Part shown: one piece after another, positions 11,647-24,050 of the stretch
Layout: each line of letters begins with the position of its first letter
How positions within the stretch are numbered: the first letter of the stretch is position 1
Assembly (NCBI GenBank): GCA_013397455.1
Contig: VYZB01000533.1
Span: forward strand, 525,801-589,800
Source: Crotophaga sulcirostris
Taxonomy: Eukaryota; Chordata; Aves; Cuculiformes; Crotophagidae
Reading direction: 5' to 3'
Length of the DNA: 64,000 nucleotides
Notes under the pieces: model-generated
What the model saw: only the letters and a program-made list of their open reading frames with translations
The model's database searches: none
Told to the model about the DNA's origin: nothing
Program-made: the position numbers and the translations under genes

Positions 11647-14600
11647 GAAAAGCACTAATAGTGTCTACTTCAGCTCTACATTCTACCAATTGTTTGGTAG
11701 GTTGGGTAGCAGTGTGAGAATGAATAGTCACACCAAATAAAAGAAGACTGGTCAGAAAAAGAAATTAATAACTGAGTTTACAATTTATGCACTTTTATCC
11801 TCAGCAGGATTTCTAATTTTAGCAAGAAACACATTTTTTTCATGAAAACTTATCTCCTGGTTTGACCTCATATCCTGAATGTTTTAAAAGGCCAGAAGTC
11901 TTTCCAGACTGTGCAGTCATAACACACAAAGTGCATGCATTTTGATCATGTCACGTAAACGAGAGACCTCCTTTGTGCTACCTGGAGGTTGCAAGAATTA
12001 TTTGGCATAGAGAGCAGCAAACTTGTGCATGAATATATTGTATTTTTTGTAGGGTCGCTGGGGCCCTGGAGTTACTTGAACTTCAGAATCTCTTTTCATG
12101 ACAGTTTTCAAAAGGGATGGTGTACGCACCTTGGTACTTTGAATTTTGTGTTAGATGTTACCAGAGTGCTACAAGCAACATGGTTGATAGATGTACCAGC
12201 CTACACCACAGTTTGGCCAGTCCAAAATTTTGCTTTGAGAACAAGTGCTTAAGAGCAAGCTGGCAGATGACTAACACTAGATAGCTGGCTGATGCCAACG
12301 AATACATTCCTCCAGGCACTGTGTACTGGAATCATCAGCTGTTGTACTCTTAACACATACCTAGAGGCCATGTCTTCCTAGGGGTTTGTCCATGCAACAA
12401 TCATCTTCCTCCAAACTGTTTCCTTTCTCCAGTGCCTGGGGCAAACCAGCCTATAGAGGTTTTGGAAAATTAGCTTTTGCCATGCACACTGTGATTATCA
12501 GACGACAGGTGGCTATCTCTCTATGCCAGCATCCAATGACGGAAAAAAGTTTAGGGAATAGGATTTCTTGTTGAGCATCAGAGAGTGCAGCAGGAGTTAC
12601 TAAGCACAGCTACATACGTTGACATATTTCAGTGGGCCCCCAGTAGGAAACTAATACTAACCCCTGCTCAAGTCAATCAATGCTCCCAGCCCTGTACTTC
12701 AGCAGGACCAAAATCTACGGACAAGCTGGCCCATGAGGAATGAGCCAGATCCCTTTCAAACATGGTCTGGATAAGCACTGCTTCTCCTGAAGAGAGAGCT
12801 ACCAGATTTTGTTTCTACATGTGTAAACTCTTTGTTGCAGAAGGAGGGTCATCTGGTGAGGAAAAAAAGCCATCCAGTAAAAGGTCTTGTTTCACTGTAA
12901 GAAAACCTTAGACTTCACTGCCAGTTATTGCAAAGTTACTAGTAACTGATTAGAGCTGATTTACTGTACCTATCATCTAGTGTGTTATTCCAGAAGAAAA
13001 CAGCTCTCTGGGCAGAGCAAATCTGACAAATATATAGATGCCAAATTATGGAAAACCATTTATGTTTTTCATGTAATTGCATTTCAGATTCAGTTTTCAG
13101 CATTTTTTAAATTCCTGTTATTATTATAAAGCTCTGAAAATTATGTTTTGGAGAGGGAAATATTTAATTTTCATCAAAGAAGGTCATTTAAAGATGCATT
13201 TTTTTTCTTCAGAAAAATGAATATTGGAAAGAGAAAGGAAATCCAAAAACGAGAAGCAGAAATTTAAAATGTCCAGGTAAATTTAAGGCAAAATATATCA
13301 TATATTTACCAACCTGTTCTTGCCTCAATCTATAGAAAAGTAGACAAATGACCACTTTTTGTTCTAATGCACTGCAAGGCAAATTGGAAGGGCTGGTGCT
13401 GCAGCCTTCATCCATAGCATAAATGATGCATATATCCACATAGATCTGTACACAGAGATCTGCCACTGTTGGCAAGTCCAAAAGCAACAGCACGTATGTC
13501 TCCTGTCTGCAGCAAGTCTCAGATATCAGAGAGCATATCTGATTAATTATGTTTGTGACACTGAGTTTGTCTGCACAAGACTAGGTGATCTATAGGCATC
13601 CTCAAAAACATGGACCAGAAAGCATGGCAGTGGGTTACGATTCAGAGTGATATCTTTCTGCCAGGAATAGGGAAGCTAGCATATTTCTAGTATATTTCTC
13701 TCACTAGTACTGTTCCAGCAAAACGAAAAGGAGATGTATGTCTTACCCTGCCAACTTGACTGAGTTTATAGCTGCTTAGCACCTCTGAGACTGGCTCTTG
13801 CACAGGGCACAGAGCAGCTGAATTAGTCTTCATGGATTGCATGGGATATTTGAGTGGAAAGTAGTTGTATGCAGGACGAGATTCAGAGTTTCAGCGTTTT
13901 GCTTTAAAAAGTGTCAAAAAGTTTGGATAGCATTATTTTTTAATCTTGAGCAATTCATTTAACTCATTGCAAAACTGCAGAATATTACAATTTGGTCATA
14001 ACATGAGTTTTCAAAGCCAAGAACTACTTAGATTGAAAACAAGTCACTGAGCTCTATTTCTGCCTCTAAAGACAGGCCTGCAGCTGTTTCATCTTGGATT
14101 ATCCATGGAGCACTGATTCCTTCCTTTACCATGCCTAATCAGTGCCAAATTTGCCTTAATCTGTTAGCTTTGTTTGCTCTATTGTCTGTTTCTGCTTTAT
14201 CTTGGGAAGGAATAAAGGTGAAAGCCCAGGACAGTGCTCTTCAATTGCCTGCAAAGCAACTCACAGAGTGGTTCTCCCCTCTGATCATGGTCTATAATGT
14301 CCCTAAAGCACAAGGAAAGAATTTTTTAGTTCTTCCTTGTGAAAGAAAAACTCTTATGTAGGAATGTTTTTTCTGTTTCCACTGGTGAAAGTTCCTTTGA
14401 GGCTAATTCTTTCTTTTACAGAGCTTTCTTCTCTCCAGGCCGTTAAGGAAAATAAATACATGGACCAAAACAATAGAAAACATTCCCTCGTTGGCTGAGG
14501 TGGCAAACCACAAAATGCAGATATGAATCACTGAAGAAGTCAGAGGGTGGCTTTCCAGTAGTTTGCTGGCAAAAATAAATATAAGATACAAGAATTACTC

Positions 14601-17600
14601 AGTAAATCTGATTGGAGATGAGTGAGCAAGAGAAAAGCAGGGGAAGCTTGCACATTGTTCACTAATCCTAAAAGGAGTCGAATCTCCAGGAATGAGGGCA
14701 AGTCTTGTGGAAGCAGGTAGTTTATGCAAAACTCCCCTTCCAGTCCTGCAATTGCTTCCAATTCACAGCCTGCATTACAGAAGAGTAAATGTTTAGCCTT
14801 CATGGCCACAGAGAAGAGTTTGACTACAAGAATGTTAAACCTCAAAGACCAGAAGTCAAATAAAAGATACCCCAGCATTTGTCTTTTGAAAGGAAACAAA
14901 GGAAGCCTAGAAATTTTTAAGCTAAACTGAGTAGTGTTCATTCTTTCTGCTGTGTGTATTTTCTACAGCTGCTTCTCAGGTCTGTCAGCTCAATCCTACA
15001 CCTCAACCACATTTGTAGAAAACCACAGCGTTAAAACATTTGTATACAATTGGATGCACCCCTACTTCTCCATGTGGTAGAACAGGTATTGATGGGCTTG
15101 GTTCATGCATAATCCATTCTTCTGTGGGGAAGGACAGGCAGTGTCATCCTGTTCTCAGCATCTCCTCACGTTTCCTGCAGTGGAATGTAGGACAGATTTA
15201 GATGGCATTTCTAAGACCTGAATTCAAGATTCCATCTAGGTCAGGACTGCCGCCAAAGAGAGTCCCGCATTTTGTTCTCCACACTGCCTAAGCATCATAA
15301 ACCAAGCGTCTCCAGAAGCAGCCCATGACCAGTAAATGCAGATGTCCTTGGAAAAAGCTGTCTTTCTTTGGAGCAGTCTGAGCATGTGGAAGAGAGAGAA
15401 ATTGCCTTTTGCATAATAATCTGTGCTATAGCTGCTAGATCAGGAAGCGCTGTTTTGTCCTGGGCTACAAGCAAGCTGAGGCATCCAGCAGGAGCTGAGT
15501 GGCAAGGCTGAGTGGAAAGAAGACTGAAGCCCTTTGGTCGTTTGGGGGAAATTTTGTGCAAAACAAAATTTTGTCAGGTTTACATCAAAATGGCCTCAAG
15601 AGAGCCTTAATGCTTGGAGGAAAACAAAACAGCAGTAGTGAGTAAAAAATCTGTTTTCCCTGGAGAGGAAAAGCCTAAGTCCAGCAACAATGTCCTTGGT
15701 GTAGCATGGGTGTGCTGTCAGAAGTGGCACCCAGCCAGTGATGTGTTCCCCTGCCCAGTGAAATCTCAGCACATTCTGCGGTCCATGAGGCAAGCAGGCA
15801 GTTAGTGCAGGGGGGGTCTGCTGCCACCAGCAAAGCAGATGCATTACTGGGACCTTCCTGCTGTCAGAGGAAGTTTTCATTGCATCCACGACCCTGTCTC
15901 AGCTGTGTGATTCTGGAACGCTGTATGCACTAGAAACTTCTCCAGCTGATTTTATCTTCCCAAGACTTTTAGGTAAAAAGACTTTTTAATGTTTGTCTTA
16001 GGTGAAAAAAAAAATGTTTTATGTTCCTACATGTGAGGAACTGGAAGGCTTAGTTGTTAATCCAATATAAAATAATACCTAAGAACATGAATTACTTTAA
16101 ACATCATGACCCTAGAAAAAGCGAAGAAGTTCACTCAACAACAAAGGAAACAATATTCCTTAGAAAAGCCACATTCCCAGAGTTCTCATGGCATGAGACC
16201 AATTGGAAATCAAATTCACATGTCCTTGATTATTTGACAGGAATTCTTAAAATTCCTGCAGGATAAGTAATTTGAAACAACCCACAGAGCTATTTTGCCT
16301 GCTTCCTGGGGCAAATTTATGTCATAATTTGATTAGTTACAATGTTATCAGCTGCCTCGGAAAAAGAGGCTACGCTAATATGATCATTACCTAATTCATG
16401 CCTAGAGTCTGATCCTGGGAGATTTCTAAGCCTTTTAGTGGTCCCTTGAATAGTCTCTTTATAACTTTAAACACAGGGACATTTACTGAGGTAGCTGTGA
16501 TAGTAAGTAAACAGGAAGTTTATAAGAATAACCATTTTTGTTTGGCATCCTACCATCTACACAACAGCATACCTGTGTATAAACATGTGACTACTTTTTG
16601 ACCACTAGACGTGAAATTCTCCAGTAGTCTTCAAGGATGTACTTAAAGATACAAATGTGGAGAAGGTAAAGCCACTGGTGGAGCTTGATATTGTTGGAGT
16701 ACATACGCGATGGAGGCAGTAAATATTTTTCTTGCTTTTCAGTATTTATTTTGGTTTTATATCCCTTAAGAAGACCAGTGGGTGGGGACCCTACCCTGCC
16801 AAAGGGGGTCTGGGCTCTTAGTCTCTTTCTACTCTGGACTTTGTACCCATCCTTGGGATAGGTCATTTCAATCTTTGGTGCCTCAGCTTCCTGCTCTCTC
16901 CATAAAGTGCTTAACACATCCCTAGGAGCTGCAGAGGCTTCCTGCAGCTCTTGCTGCTGACAGTGGTTTCCTCTCAAGCAGCAATGGGGTCTTATTGACA
17001 TTTGCTCTGGTCCCGGGGAAGCACAGGGGAAGAGAAGGAGTGACTCAGGAAGAATGGTGTGTCAGGGGCCACCAAACCAGCCAGATTTCTATCCGCTCTG
17101 TGCGTGCTCTGGCTGGTGGAAAGTACCTTTGTGTGGACTGACTGGCTGCATTTTATGCTTTGGGGGCTGCTGTTGACACACAGGGCTGGTGCTCGTGAGC
17201 TTCAGCAGGAGCTGGAACATGCCGCATCTCTGGTGTGCTGGGTGGCAATGCCTTCAGTGACAAGCATGTACCTTTCAGATTAAAAGTGCCAGACTGGGTG
17301 CTTTGGGACTTTAAAACAGAAAAACGCTTCCCCAGATTTGTGGCAGCCATGACAGATGACGATGATGGTATCATCTGGTGCCCTGAAGGCCAAGCCGACA
17401 TACTTCCCTCATGGGTTTTCTCTGAAGGAAAAGTCACCAGGGAAAATATAATTTTCCAACTTGGACAATCCTGTCTACAGGATCCGAAGCCCCCATGCCA
17501 GTCTTCAGGCTCCTCCCATAGTCTGCATGGTGATTTGGATCAACTGATGAACTGTGCAATCTTGTTGCTGCAGTCTCTGCTCTCCCTTTACCCTTCCCTT

Positions 17601-20600
17601 CTTGTTTATACCTCCTCTTTGTTGCCATGTCTTAATGTTGGCAGGAATATCTCTAGGACAGGTGCTACAGCTGTTCATGTTCCTACAAAGGAATGCAGCA
17701 TATTTGAGAAGATAGTGAAGTAATGTGAATAAAGAAGCGGGTGGAAATAAATACTATTTATTGATTATTTACATGTGGCAAGTAGAATAGACCAGGCAAA
17801 GGAATTTTACTGTGTATATGCAAACCTGGCCTGTTTCCTGTTAATAGTTTCAAAACAACTCACTAACTTGAGTTCAATCTTTGCTTGAAATCTTTTAAAT
17901 CTCTCTTAGACCTAAAAATTGATGCACATATAAGTCAAGAGTACAAAATCACTGCAGGATTGCTCTGTAGTCCCTGGAGGCAGAGAACAAATGTGGTTTG
18001 ACTGCAACAGGCTGAACTGTCCTTTGGGAGCACAAGCCTTGCTCTGTGAGCACTTGGGTTGGATGTCCACAGCAGGAGTGTTGGGCCAGGAGGGAGTTTC
18101 TACTTACCAGTTGCAAAATCCCAGAGTAGTAATGCTAACTCAGCCTAAACGTTAGATAAAAATTAAAGCAAATCCCCTTTGGGATGAGATAGAAATGTCA
18201 GCCCAAGGAGGAATCTGTTCTCAGTAAGCTGTGAGCAACTGAAGGAGATACAAGTTGGAATCCGGCCTTGGCTGCACCACACACCATCTGTCAGCCTTGT
18301 AGAGAGAAATAAAGGAAAAGCAGAAAGCATGCTATTATCCTTTCCCTCATTGGAGAGCCCAGAGTCCAGAGAAGTGGCTTCTCTTCTCTGATACATTTCT
18401 CAAGATAAAAATGGTACAAACGTTTTCTCACAGGGGCCATTTCCCGCATTGCTCTCTCATCTTACTTGCTCTCCCCTTGGCAAGCAGGGACACAGACTGC
18501 CAGGCTGGAATTTGAGTGAGAAAGTTCTGTGCCCATGGTTAGAGAGATAGGTTTAGCAAACTGAAGGAGAAGAACCAGAGAGAGCAAGGGATGCTGAAGT
18601 CGCCACCAGGCACTCTGCTGGCAAGGTGCACGGACTTGTTCCTGCCCCTGTGGGTGTCTGAGCACCTCTGGAACTGATTGCTAGCAGTCAGGCAAGAGCT
18701 CTTCTCTCTCCTTCTCCCCCTTGCCCTTGCACACTTTCGTAACCTTGCAAAAGTTTCAGACAACGTCATCTTTAACCTACTGCAAACAGGGCTTGGGAGC
18801 CACGTGAGGGACGTCAAGAGGGACCATACTTGATCAGCACACCAGCCCCATGGCCAATGAGTGGGGAGCTGAACTACACTCCCCTATCCGCCACCCCAAA
18901 AGGGGTGCAGGAATGTCTCTCCCCTGGCATTACATTTTGAAAGATGTGTCTGGCGAGAGAGCCAGCTGACTTTGGCAGGCACTACCAGCAGCGTGATGAT
19001 TAATTAAAGCGCAGTTGAGAAAATCATAGTGCAAGCTTACCCTGCAGCCAGATCTGCAGCTCACTAGCAGAGCAGTGCATCCTGCTCTAGTTCGTATCTC
19101 TTTATTTGAAGGAGCAGATAGTTTGCATTTTGCACTGAAAATAAGAAAGCAGGATGAAGAGGAATGAATCCTTGTGCTAATCAGTGAGAGAGGACCTTGT
19201 CTGCAAGATAAGGCAACCTGGGGAACAGAACAGCAAGTTGTACCACAGCACTAGGAAGGATAAGCAAGGCAAGATGACTAAAGGCTACTTTACACAAGGA
19301 CAATCCCCTCCTTCCGTTGCCTGTGTGGCACTGAAGACAAGAAGGAGCCTTCCTGCAAAACACAAAAATGGGCAGGAAGAGCAGGTGTCCTGTTTATTGC
19401 AGTCAGAGCTGCAGCTGCTGCACAGCTCCCCATATTTCTGTGCCTTCAGCTGAGCTCTTCCAGGCACCAAGACCAGTGAAGTTGCAGGGATTGTGTTGCT
19501 AAGAATACCCAAGTGGTTTCTGCTGACACCTTTCCCAGCACTGCACATATAGGAAGACTCAAGATAACTATGGTATGCAAACTTTCCTGCAACTGAAACT
19601 CTTACCTACCTGCATGCCAGCAGGTCACTAGACGGCTCTTGCCCCTACTACAAGGTACCTCCACCCCAGTGCTCACTGCCAGTGTGGAAAGGCAGGCAAT
19701 ACTGTGCCTCAAAAACGGTTTGGGGATGAGTGTTGTTTGGACAGGCATGCACAGGTCATCCTCAAGCCCCTGGATGGCTTGAAGCTGTGCTGCTCCTACT
19801 CAGAGTACATTAAAGAGGCTCAGTCCAGGATGAGAGGACTTCTACTGCATGTGAAGCTGTTGCTGTAGCCCAATCAGCCATTATGGGCACAGGCGAGTAA
19901 GAGTAATTTTTGATTCCCTGAATGGGGTTTTATAAAAAATGACTGGTTTTCACAAAAAGAGATATAAAAAACTATTTCATTGACATCTTTGAATAAACTT
20001 AAAGTAGGAGAAGAAGATTCTGGTTTTGTTTGTTTGAACTTGTTAGCACAGAAATCACCTGGAAGCTCACTGTGCTTTTTCAGATTGAATTTCACTTCTT
20101 CTCTTCCAGAGGGGAAGAGAAAATTTAGATTTTTATAGGGAGAAGAAAAAAGATTTCTTACTTATTTGCATTTCCTAGGCAGAAGAGAAGAACATTGGTT
20201 TTGCTTGTTTCTAAGTAGATACTTTCATGCGAAGACCTCTTATCCTCAGCTATCAGATTTTTTATAGGAATAGAATTAAAGCAGCACAGGAATTTTCAAA
20301 GTTAGCATTAGCCTCTCTCTCTCTCTTTCCCCCCTACTCTCCTTTTGCACTGTGTTTCAAGCTCTCTTTAGAGCACTGATGTGGAAATTAAATTTTGGGG
20401 TTGCTTGTACTCTCGGTCACTGTTGTGTGAGGCCAGTGAATTTGCTCAGGGTTCAGCACAGCTGCAACAGACAGACCAATGCTGCTTACATTGTGTTGGA
20501 GACACTTGTGGGCTTGTTTTGACTTCAACCTTCCACATGGTCTGTGGGTACAAGTATCAGCCTAGTTATGCAACTCCTGTCTCCATTCCCCCAGACTTCC

Positions 20601-22928
20601 CTCCCTCGTTTTTAGAAATAACGTATTTTTGCTCTCACTCTGTTGCCTTCCACCCACTTTGGAAACCTTGGGTACTATAAATCAGGCTCTATTTTACAGA
20701 TACAGCTTTGCTTTCCCCTATAGGGCTATGTAGTTTACAGAGGAAGCAAAACTCAAATCCAGTTAATGATTGCTCTGAAGCACGTTGAGTTGATGCCATG
20801 AAGCTTCTTCTCCATCCAATCATGATTATATGCAAGGGAAAGAAACTTTTTAAATGTTGGAAAATGTGCTGTCTCAGACTGGTGCAACTGCACATCATTT
20901 AGTGTTCAGCGACGCATTCTGCCTTCATGAAATTCCTTCTATTTCATATTATTTTACAGCTGGGTTTACAACAGACTTAGGCAACTTGTTCAAGATCTGA
21001 GAAATCAGAATTATCCCTCCAGCCTGTATTTCATCACTTGAAAGTTTTATTTTAGTGTTTTAAATTTTCCTTCTTTGATTTAGGTCGAGATTTTGCATTA
21101 ACTCTTTCAGAGTATGTCCTAAAAAGAGACATGGGCATGAGAAGGAGCAAAAAATTAGGCAAATGAGCATTTTCAGTGTAACAAATCTGATTTTATTCTA
21201 AGTAGTTTGTAAATCTACTACCTGTCCTTGCTATTGATGATTTTTATGATTTGTATGGGGAAGGAACTGAAAGTCTGATTACAGCCTGTGGATTAGTAGA
21301 GGTTAATGGGGGCCAGCAGTCCACCCAGGACTGGCCTGCCAAGCATTCCCACTGCTCTTTTATAGCTGCTTAATCTGATCCTATCAGCAGTTAAAACTAC
21401 ACTAGCAGCCTTCCCACAGCCATATTGTAACCTAAGTTTTTGCTGCAGTAGCAATGAATGTAGCTGTGCAAAACAGGAGTCTTTGTGGTCTGTTTTGCTC
21501 TGACCAGGTTGGTACCATCACCTGTGATGAAGTTGGCCTGACAGTCTCCATTACAGCAGCTTGCTTTAAACTGTTCTTTTAGTGTGTCAAATGCTGCCGG
21601 CAGGGACTGGAATTTTCTAGGAAGAATGACTGAACCTAGATAGAGTCCAGCTTATTTCTAAGGCGGAAGTTACACTATAGGGTTTCAACTAAATTAGATC
21701 AAGAGAAAATGCATTGTTTAGTACACACTTGGTGGGAAAAAAAGACACGAGAAAATTCTTGCTATTGTTTTGACAAAGGAGTCTCAACTACTCATCAGAG
21801 GATATGCTCGATACTTAGCAAGCTGCAGGACAAGCACAATTTTTTCCTGCTCACACATTCTCCAGTGAGGAAGGCTGGACTTACTCCTTGCTTCGAGGTT
21901 CCTCACCTTCTACCCCCAGCCTCCTCACTTTCTACTCCCTGTCTCCATCTCCCATCCTGTCCCACTGCCCCATCTGGAGAACCCCTCCCTGACTGCGCCA
22001 CCCTGGTTGTCTCAGTTGGAAGGAGTCTCAACACAATCAGTTTGTATCCTCATTAAATTCTTCCAGTGCCTTCTGGATATAAATAGGGGTTGGCAGTGGC
22101 GGAACTTCAAGTTGTACCCTGGGGGAGATGTAGTCTTATTATAGATCTTACTGGTCTTTTAATGGAATCTAACGTCGCAAAGGTGACCCAGTTCTGCTAC
22201 ACTTGAGCAGCTTCTTATTGAATAGACTTGCTAATATGAGTAAGGTATATGTTTCAGTCTCCTAATGTGCCTGGTCTGAGACAAATCAGTGAACCTCAAA
22301 GCGAATCCAATTTGCTTCATGTTGCAGAACCCAGGGAGTTCTCATTTACTCATTCCCTGTGACTGTCATAAACTTCTTTATGAAGCTGGGCCTTTGACAA
22401 CACACTGTGCAGTGAAACGAAATCCATTCTTGTATTAATTTAATGTTTTTCTATTACATGTCCTTACATAACTGATCTTTCACCCAGTGGCCATCAACGC
22501 AAAGCTGCTTGTGAACCATATTGGAGAGAGCAGGGCAGAGAGAGCTGAAAAGCTCAGAGAGGCAACTTTGCATTTCTCTAGAGTACAGATGCAATCCCTA
22601 GTGAATTAATTTACACTCCAAACTTGTATCCCCTTGAGTGCTGGCAGAACAAGGTTTCAGCAAAGGCTTTCTAGGGAACAACCAGAAGGCCCCTTGCAGG
22701 CACTGCACTGAAAATGCAGTTAGTAGTTGGTTCCTGGTGCAAAAGCAAGGATGGTGAAAGCAGGGGCGGCGAGGCACAGGGCAGCGGGGAGAGGGCAGAG
22801 CTGGAGCAGATGTGGGTGGGCAGAGGGAGCCAGGCCAGTTTCTGCACACTGATGCACGCTGGAGCTCCTGGGCCGGGCTGGGCCCAGCCGTGCCCTGCTC
22901 AGCAAGGGCCTGTGTAGTGCCGGGGGAG
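11647..22928. other. Intergenic region 5' of LPL, no gene recognised
   Basis: About 11 kb upstream of the LPL promoter. The largest open frame (17235-17723, 162 codons) has no recognisable motif or conserved neighbour. Short CT-rich runs occur near 20311-20335. The last 200 bp before the gap become GC-rich. Distal LPL enhancers could lie here, but none can be identified from one sequence. Confidence 0.6.
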
Positions 22929-23611
22929 NNNNNNNNNNNNNNNNNNNNNNNNNNNNNNNNNNNNNNNNNNNNNNNNNNNNNNNNNNNNNNNNNNNNNNNN
23001 NNNNNNNNNNNNNNNNNNNNNNNNNNNNNNNNNNNNNNNNNNNNNNNNNNNNNNNNNNNNNNNNNNNNNNNNNNNNNNNNNNNNNNNNNNNNNNNNNNNN
23101 NNNNNNNNNNNNNNNNNNNNNNNNNNNNNNNNNNNNNNNNNNNNNNNNNNNNNNNNNNNNNNNNNNNNNNNNNNNNNNNNNNNNNNNNNNNNNNNNNNNN
23201 NNNNNNNNNNNNNNNNNNNNNNNNNNNNNNNNNNNNNNNNNNNNNNNNNNNNNNNNNNNNNNNNNNNNNNNNNNNNNNNNNNNNNNNNNNNNNNNNNNNN
23301 NNNNNNNNNNNNNNNNNNNNNNNNNNNNNNNNNNNNNNNNNNNNNNNNNNNNNNNNNNNNNNNNNNNNNNNNNNNNNNNNNNNNNNNNNNNNNNNNNNNN
23401 NNNNNNNNNNNNNNNNNNNNNNNNNNNNNNNNNNNNNNNNNNNNNNNNNNNNNNNNNNNNNNNNNNNNNNNNNNNNNNNNNNNNNNNNNNNNNNNNNNNN
23501 NNNNNNNNNNNNNNNNNNNNNNNNNNNNNNNNNNNNNNNNNNNNNNNNNNNNNNNNNNNNNNNNNNNNNNNNNNNNNNNNNNNNNNNNNNNNNNNNNNNN
23601 NNNNNNNNNNN
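22929..23611. other. Assembly gap (683 N)
   Basis: Every base from 22929 to 23611 is N. Both flanks are GC-rich, which suggests sequencing dropout in the CpG-dense upstream promoter of LPL rather than a random break. Long open frames drawn across this block are artefacts. The true length of the missing sequence may differ from the number of N. Confidence 0.99.
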
Positions 23612-23686
23612 GCCAAAGCCGCCGCCGCGCGGGTGCCGGTGCCAGGGTCGCGGTGTCTCGCCCCACCCTGCCCTCGGGCAGGGCCG

Positions 23687-23760
23687 GCCCCGCCCCGCCC
23701 CGCGCGCCCAATGGGTGCGGGTCTCGTTTGCATATTTGCATATTGGCGGGGACTTAAGGG
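23687..23760 (+). promoter_or_regulatory. LPL: LPL proximal promoter: GC boxes, CCAAT, octamer, TATA-like
   Basis: In order: tandem GC boxes CCCCGCCCCGCCCC (23687-23702, Sp1-type), CCAAT at 23708-23712 (NF-Y-type), an imperfect octamer GTTTGCAT at 23726-23733, a perfect octamer ATTTGCAT at 23734-23741, an inverted CCAAT (ATTGG) at 23742-23746, and a TATA-like CTTAAG at 23753-23758. Vertebrate LPL promoters are known to use a CCAAT box near -65 and an octamer near -46. Applying that spacing places the transcription start near 23780, which is an inference. The more distal control sites known in mammals would fall in the gap. Confidence 0.8.
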
Positions 23761-23779
23761 CGCGGGGCGGCAGGGGCAG

Positions 23780-23989
23780 GGGGTGGTGCGCTTGCCCGTG
23801 GTGCCGCTCGGCGTGCGGGGGCTGCTCCCACACCGACCTATCGTAGTTGCGCTAAACTTGCGCTACCGTTGTTTCTTTTCTTTGTTTTTTTTTTTTTTTT
23901 TAAGGCCAAGCAACTTTTTTTTTTTTTTTTTTAAAATTTTTGCACCGAAACTTTTCTGCTGCGGCAGAGCGCAGAGTAGAGAAGGCGAG
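23780..23989 (+). other. LPL: LPL 5' UTR (start inferred)
   Basis: The cap site is inferred from octamer spacing and not seen directly. There is no upstream ATG between 23780 and the start codon. Two long T tracts (17 T at about 23885-23901, 18 T at about 23915-23932) give the transcript two U-rich blocks. The frame of the LPL start is open upstream, with no in-frame stop back to at least 23711. The start at 23990 has a good context, with G at -3 and G at +4. Confidence 0.6.
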
Positions 23990-24050
23990 ATGGGGAGGAA
24001 GGCGCTCCTGGCCGCCCTGTGCCTCTGCCTGCCCTGGGTGGCGGCTGGCG
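23990..24050 (+). CDS. LPL: LPL exon 1 (coding part): signal peptide
   Basis: Encodes [20 protein letters not shown] plus the first base of codon 21. It has a basic n-region, a leucine-rich core and a small-residue cleavage site, typical of a signal peptide. The donor is GTGAGT at 24051 (phase 1). As I recall, chicken LPL starts a few codons further upstream. No in-frame ATG is present just upstream here, so 23990 is the natural start. Confidence 0.93.

Noticed and set aside
17235..17723. 162-codon frame upstream of LPL
   Set aside because: No recognisable motif, no conserved neighbours, and a competing frame on the other strand. Length alone is weak evidence in vertebrate DNA.
22598..23846. 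Long open frames of 280-411 codons on both strands
   Set aside because: They exist only because the 683-N gap is read as open. No coding evidence lies on either side of it.
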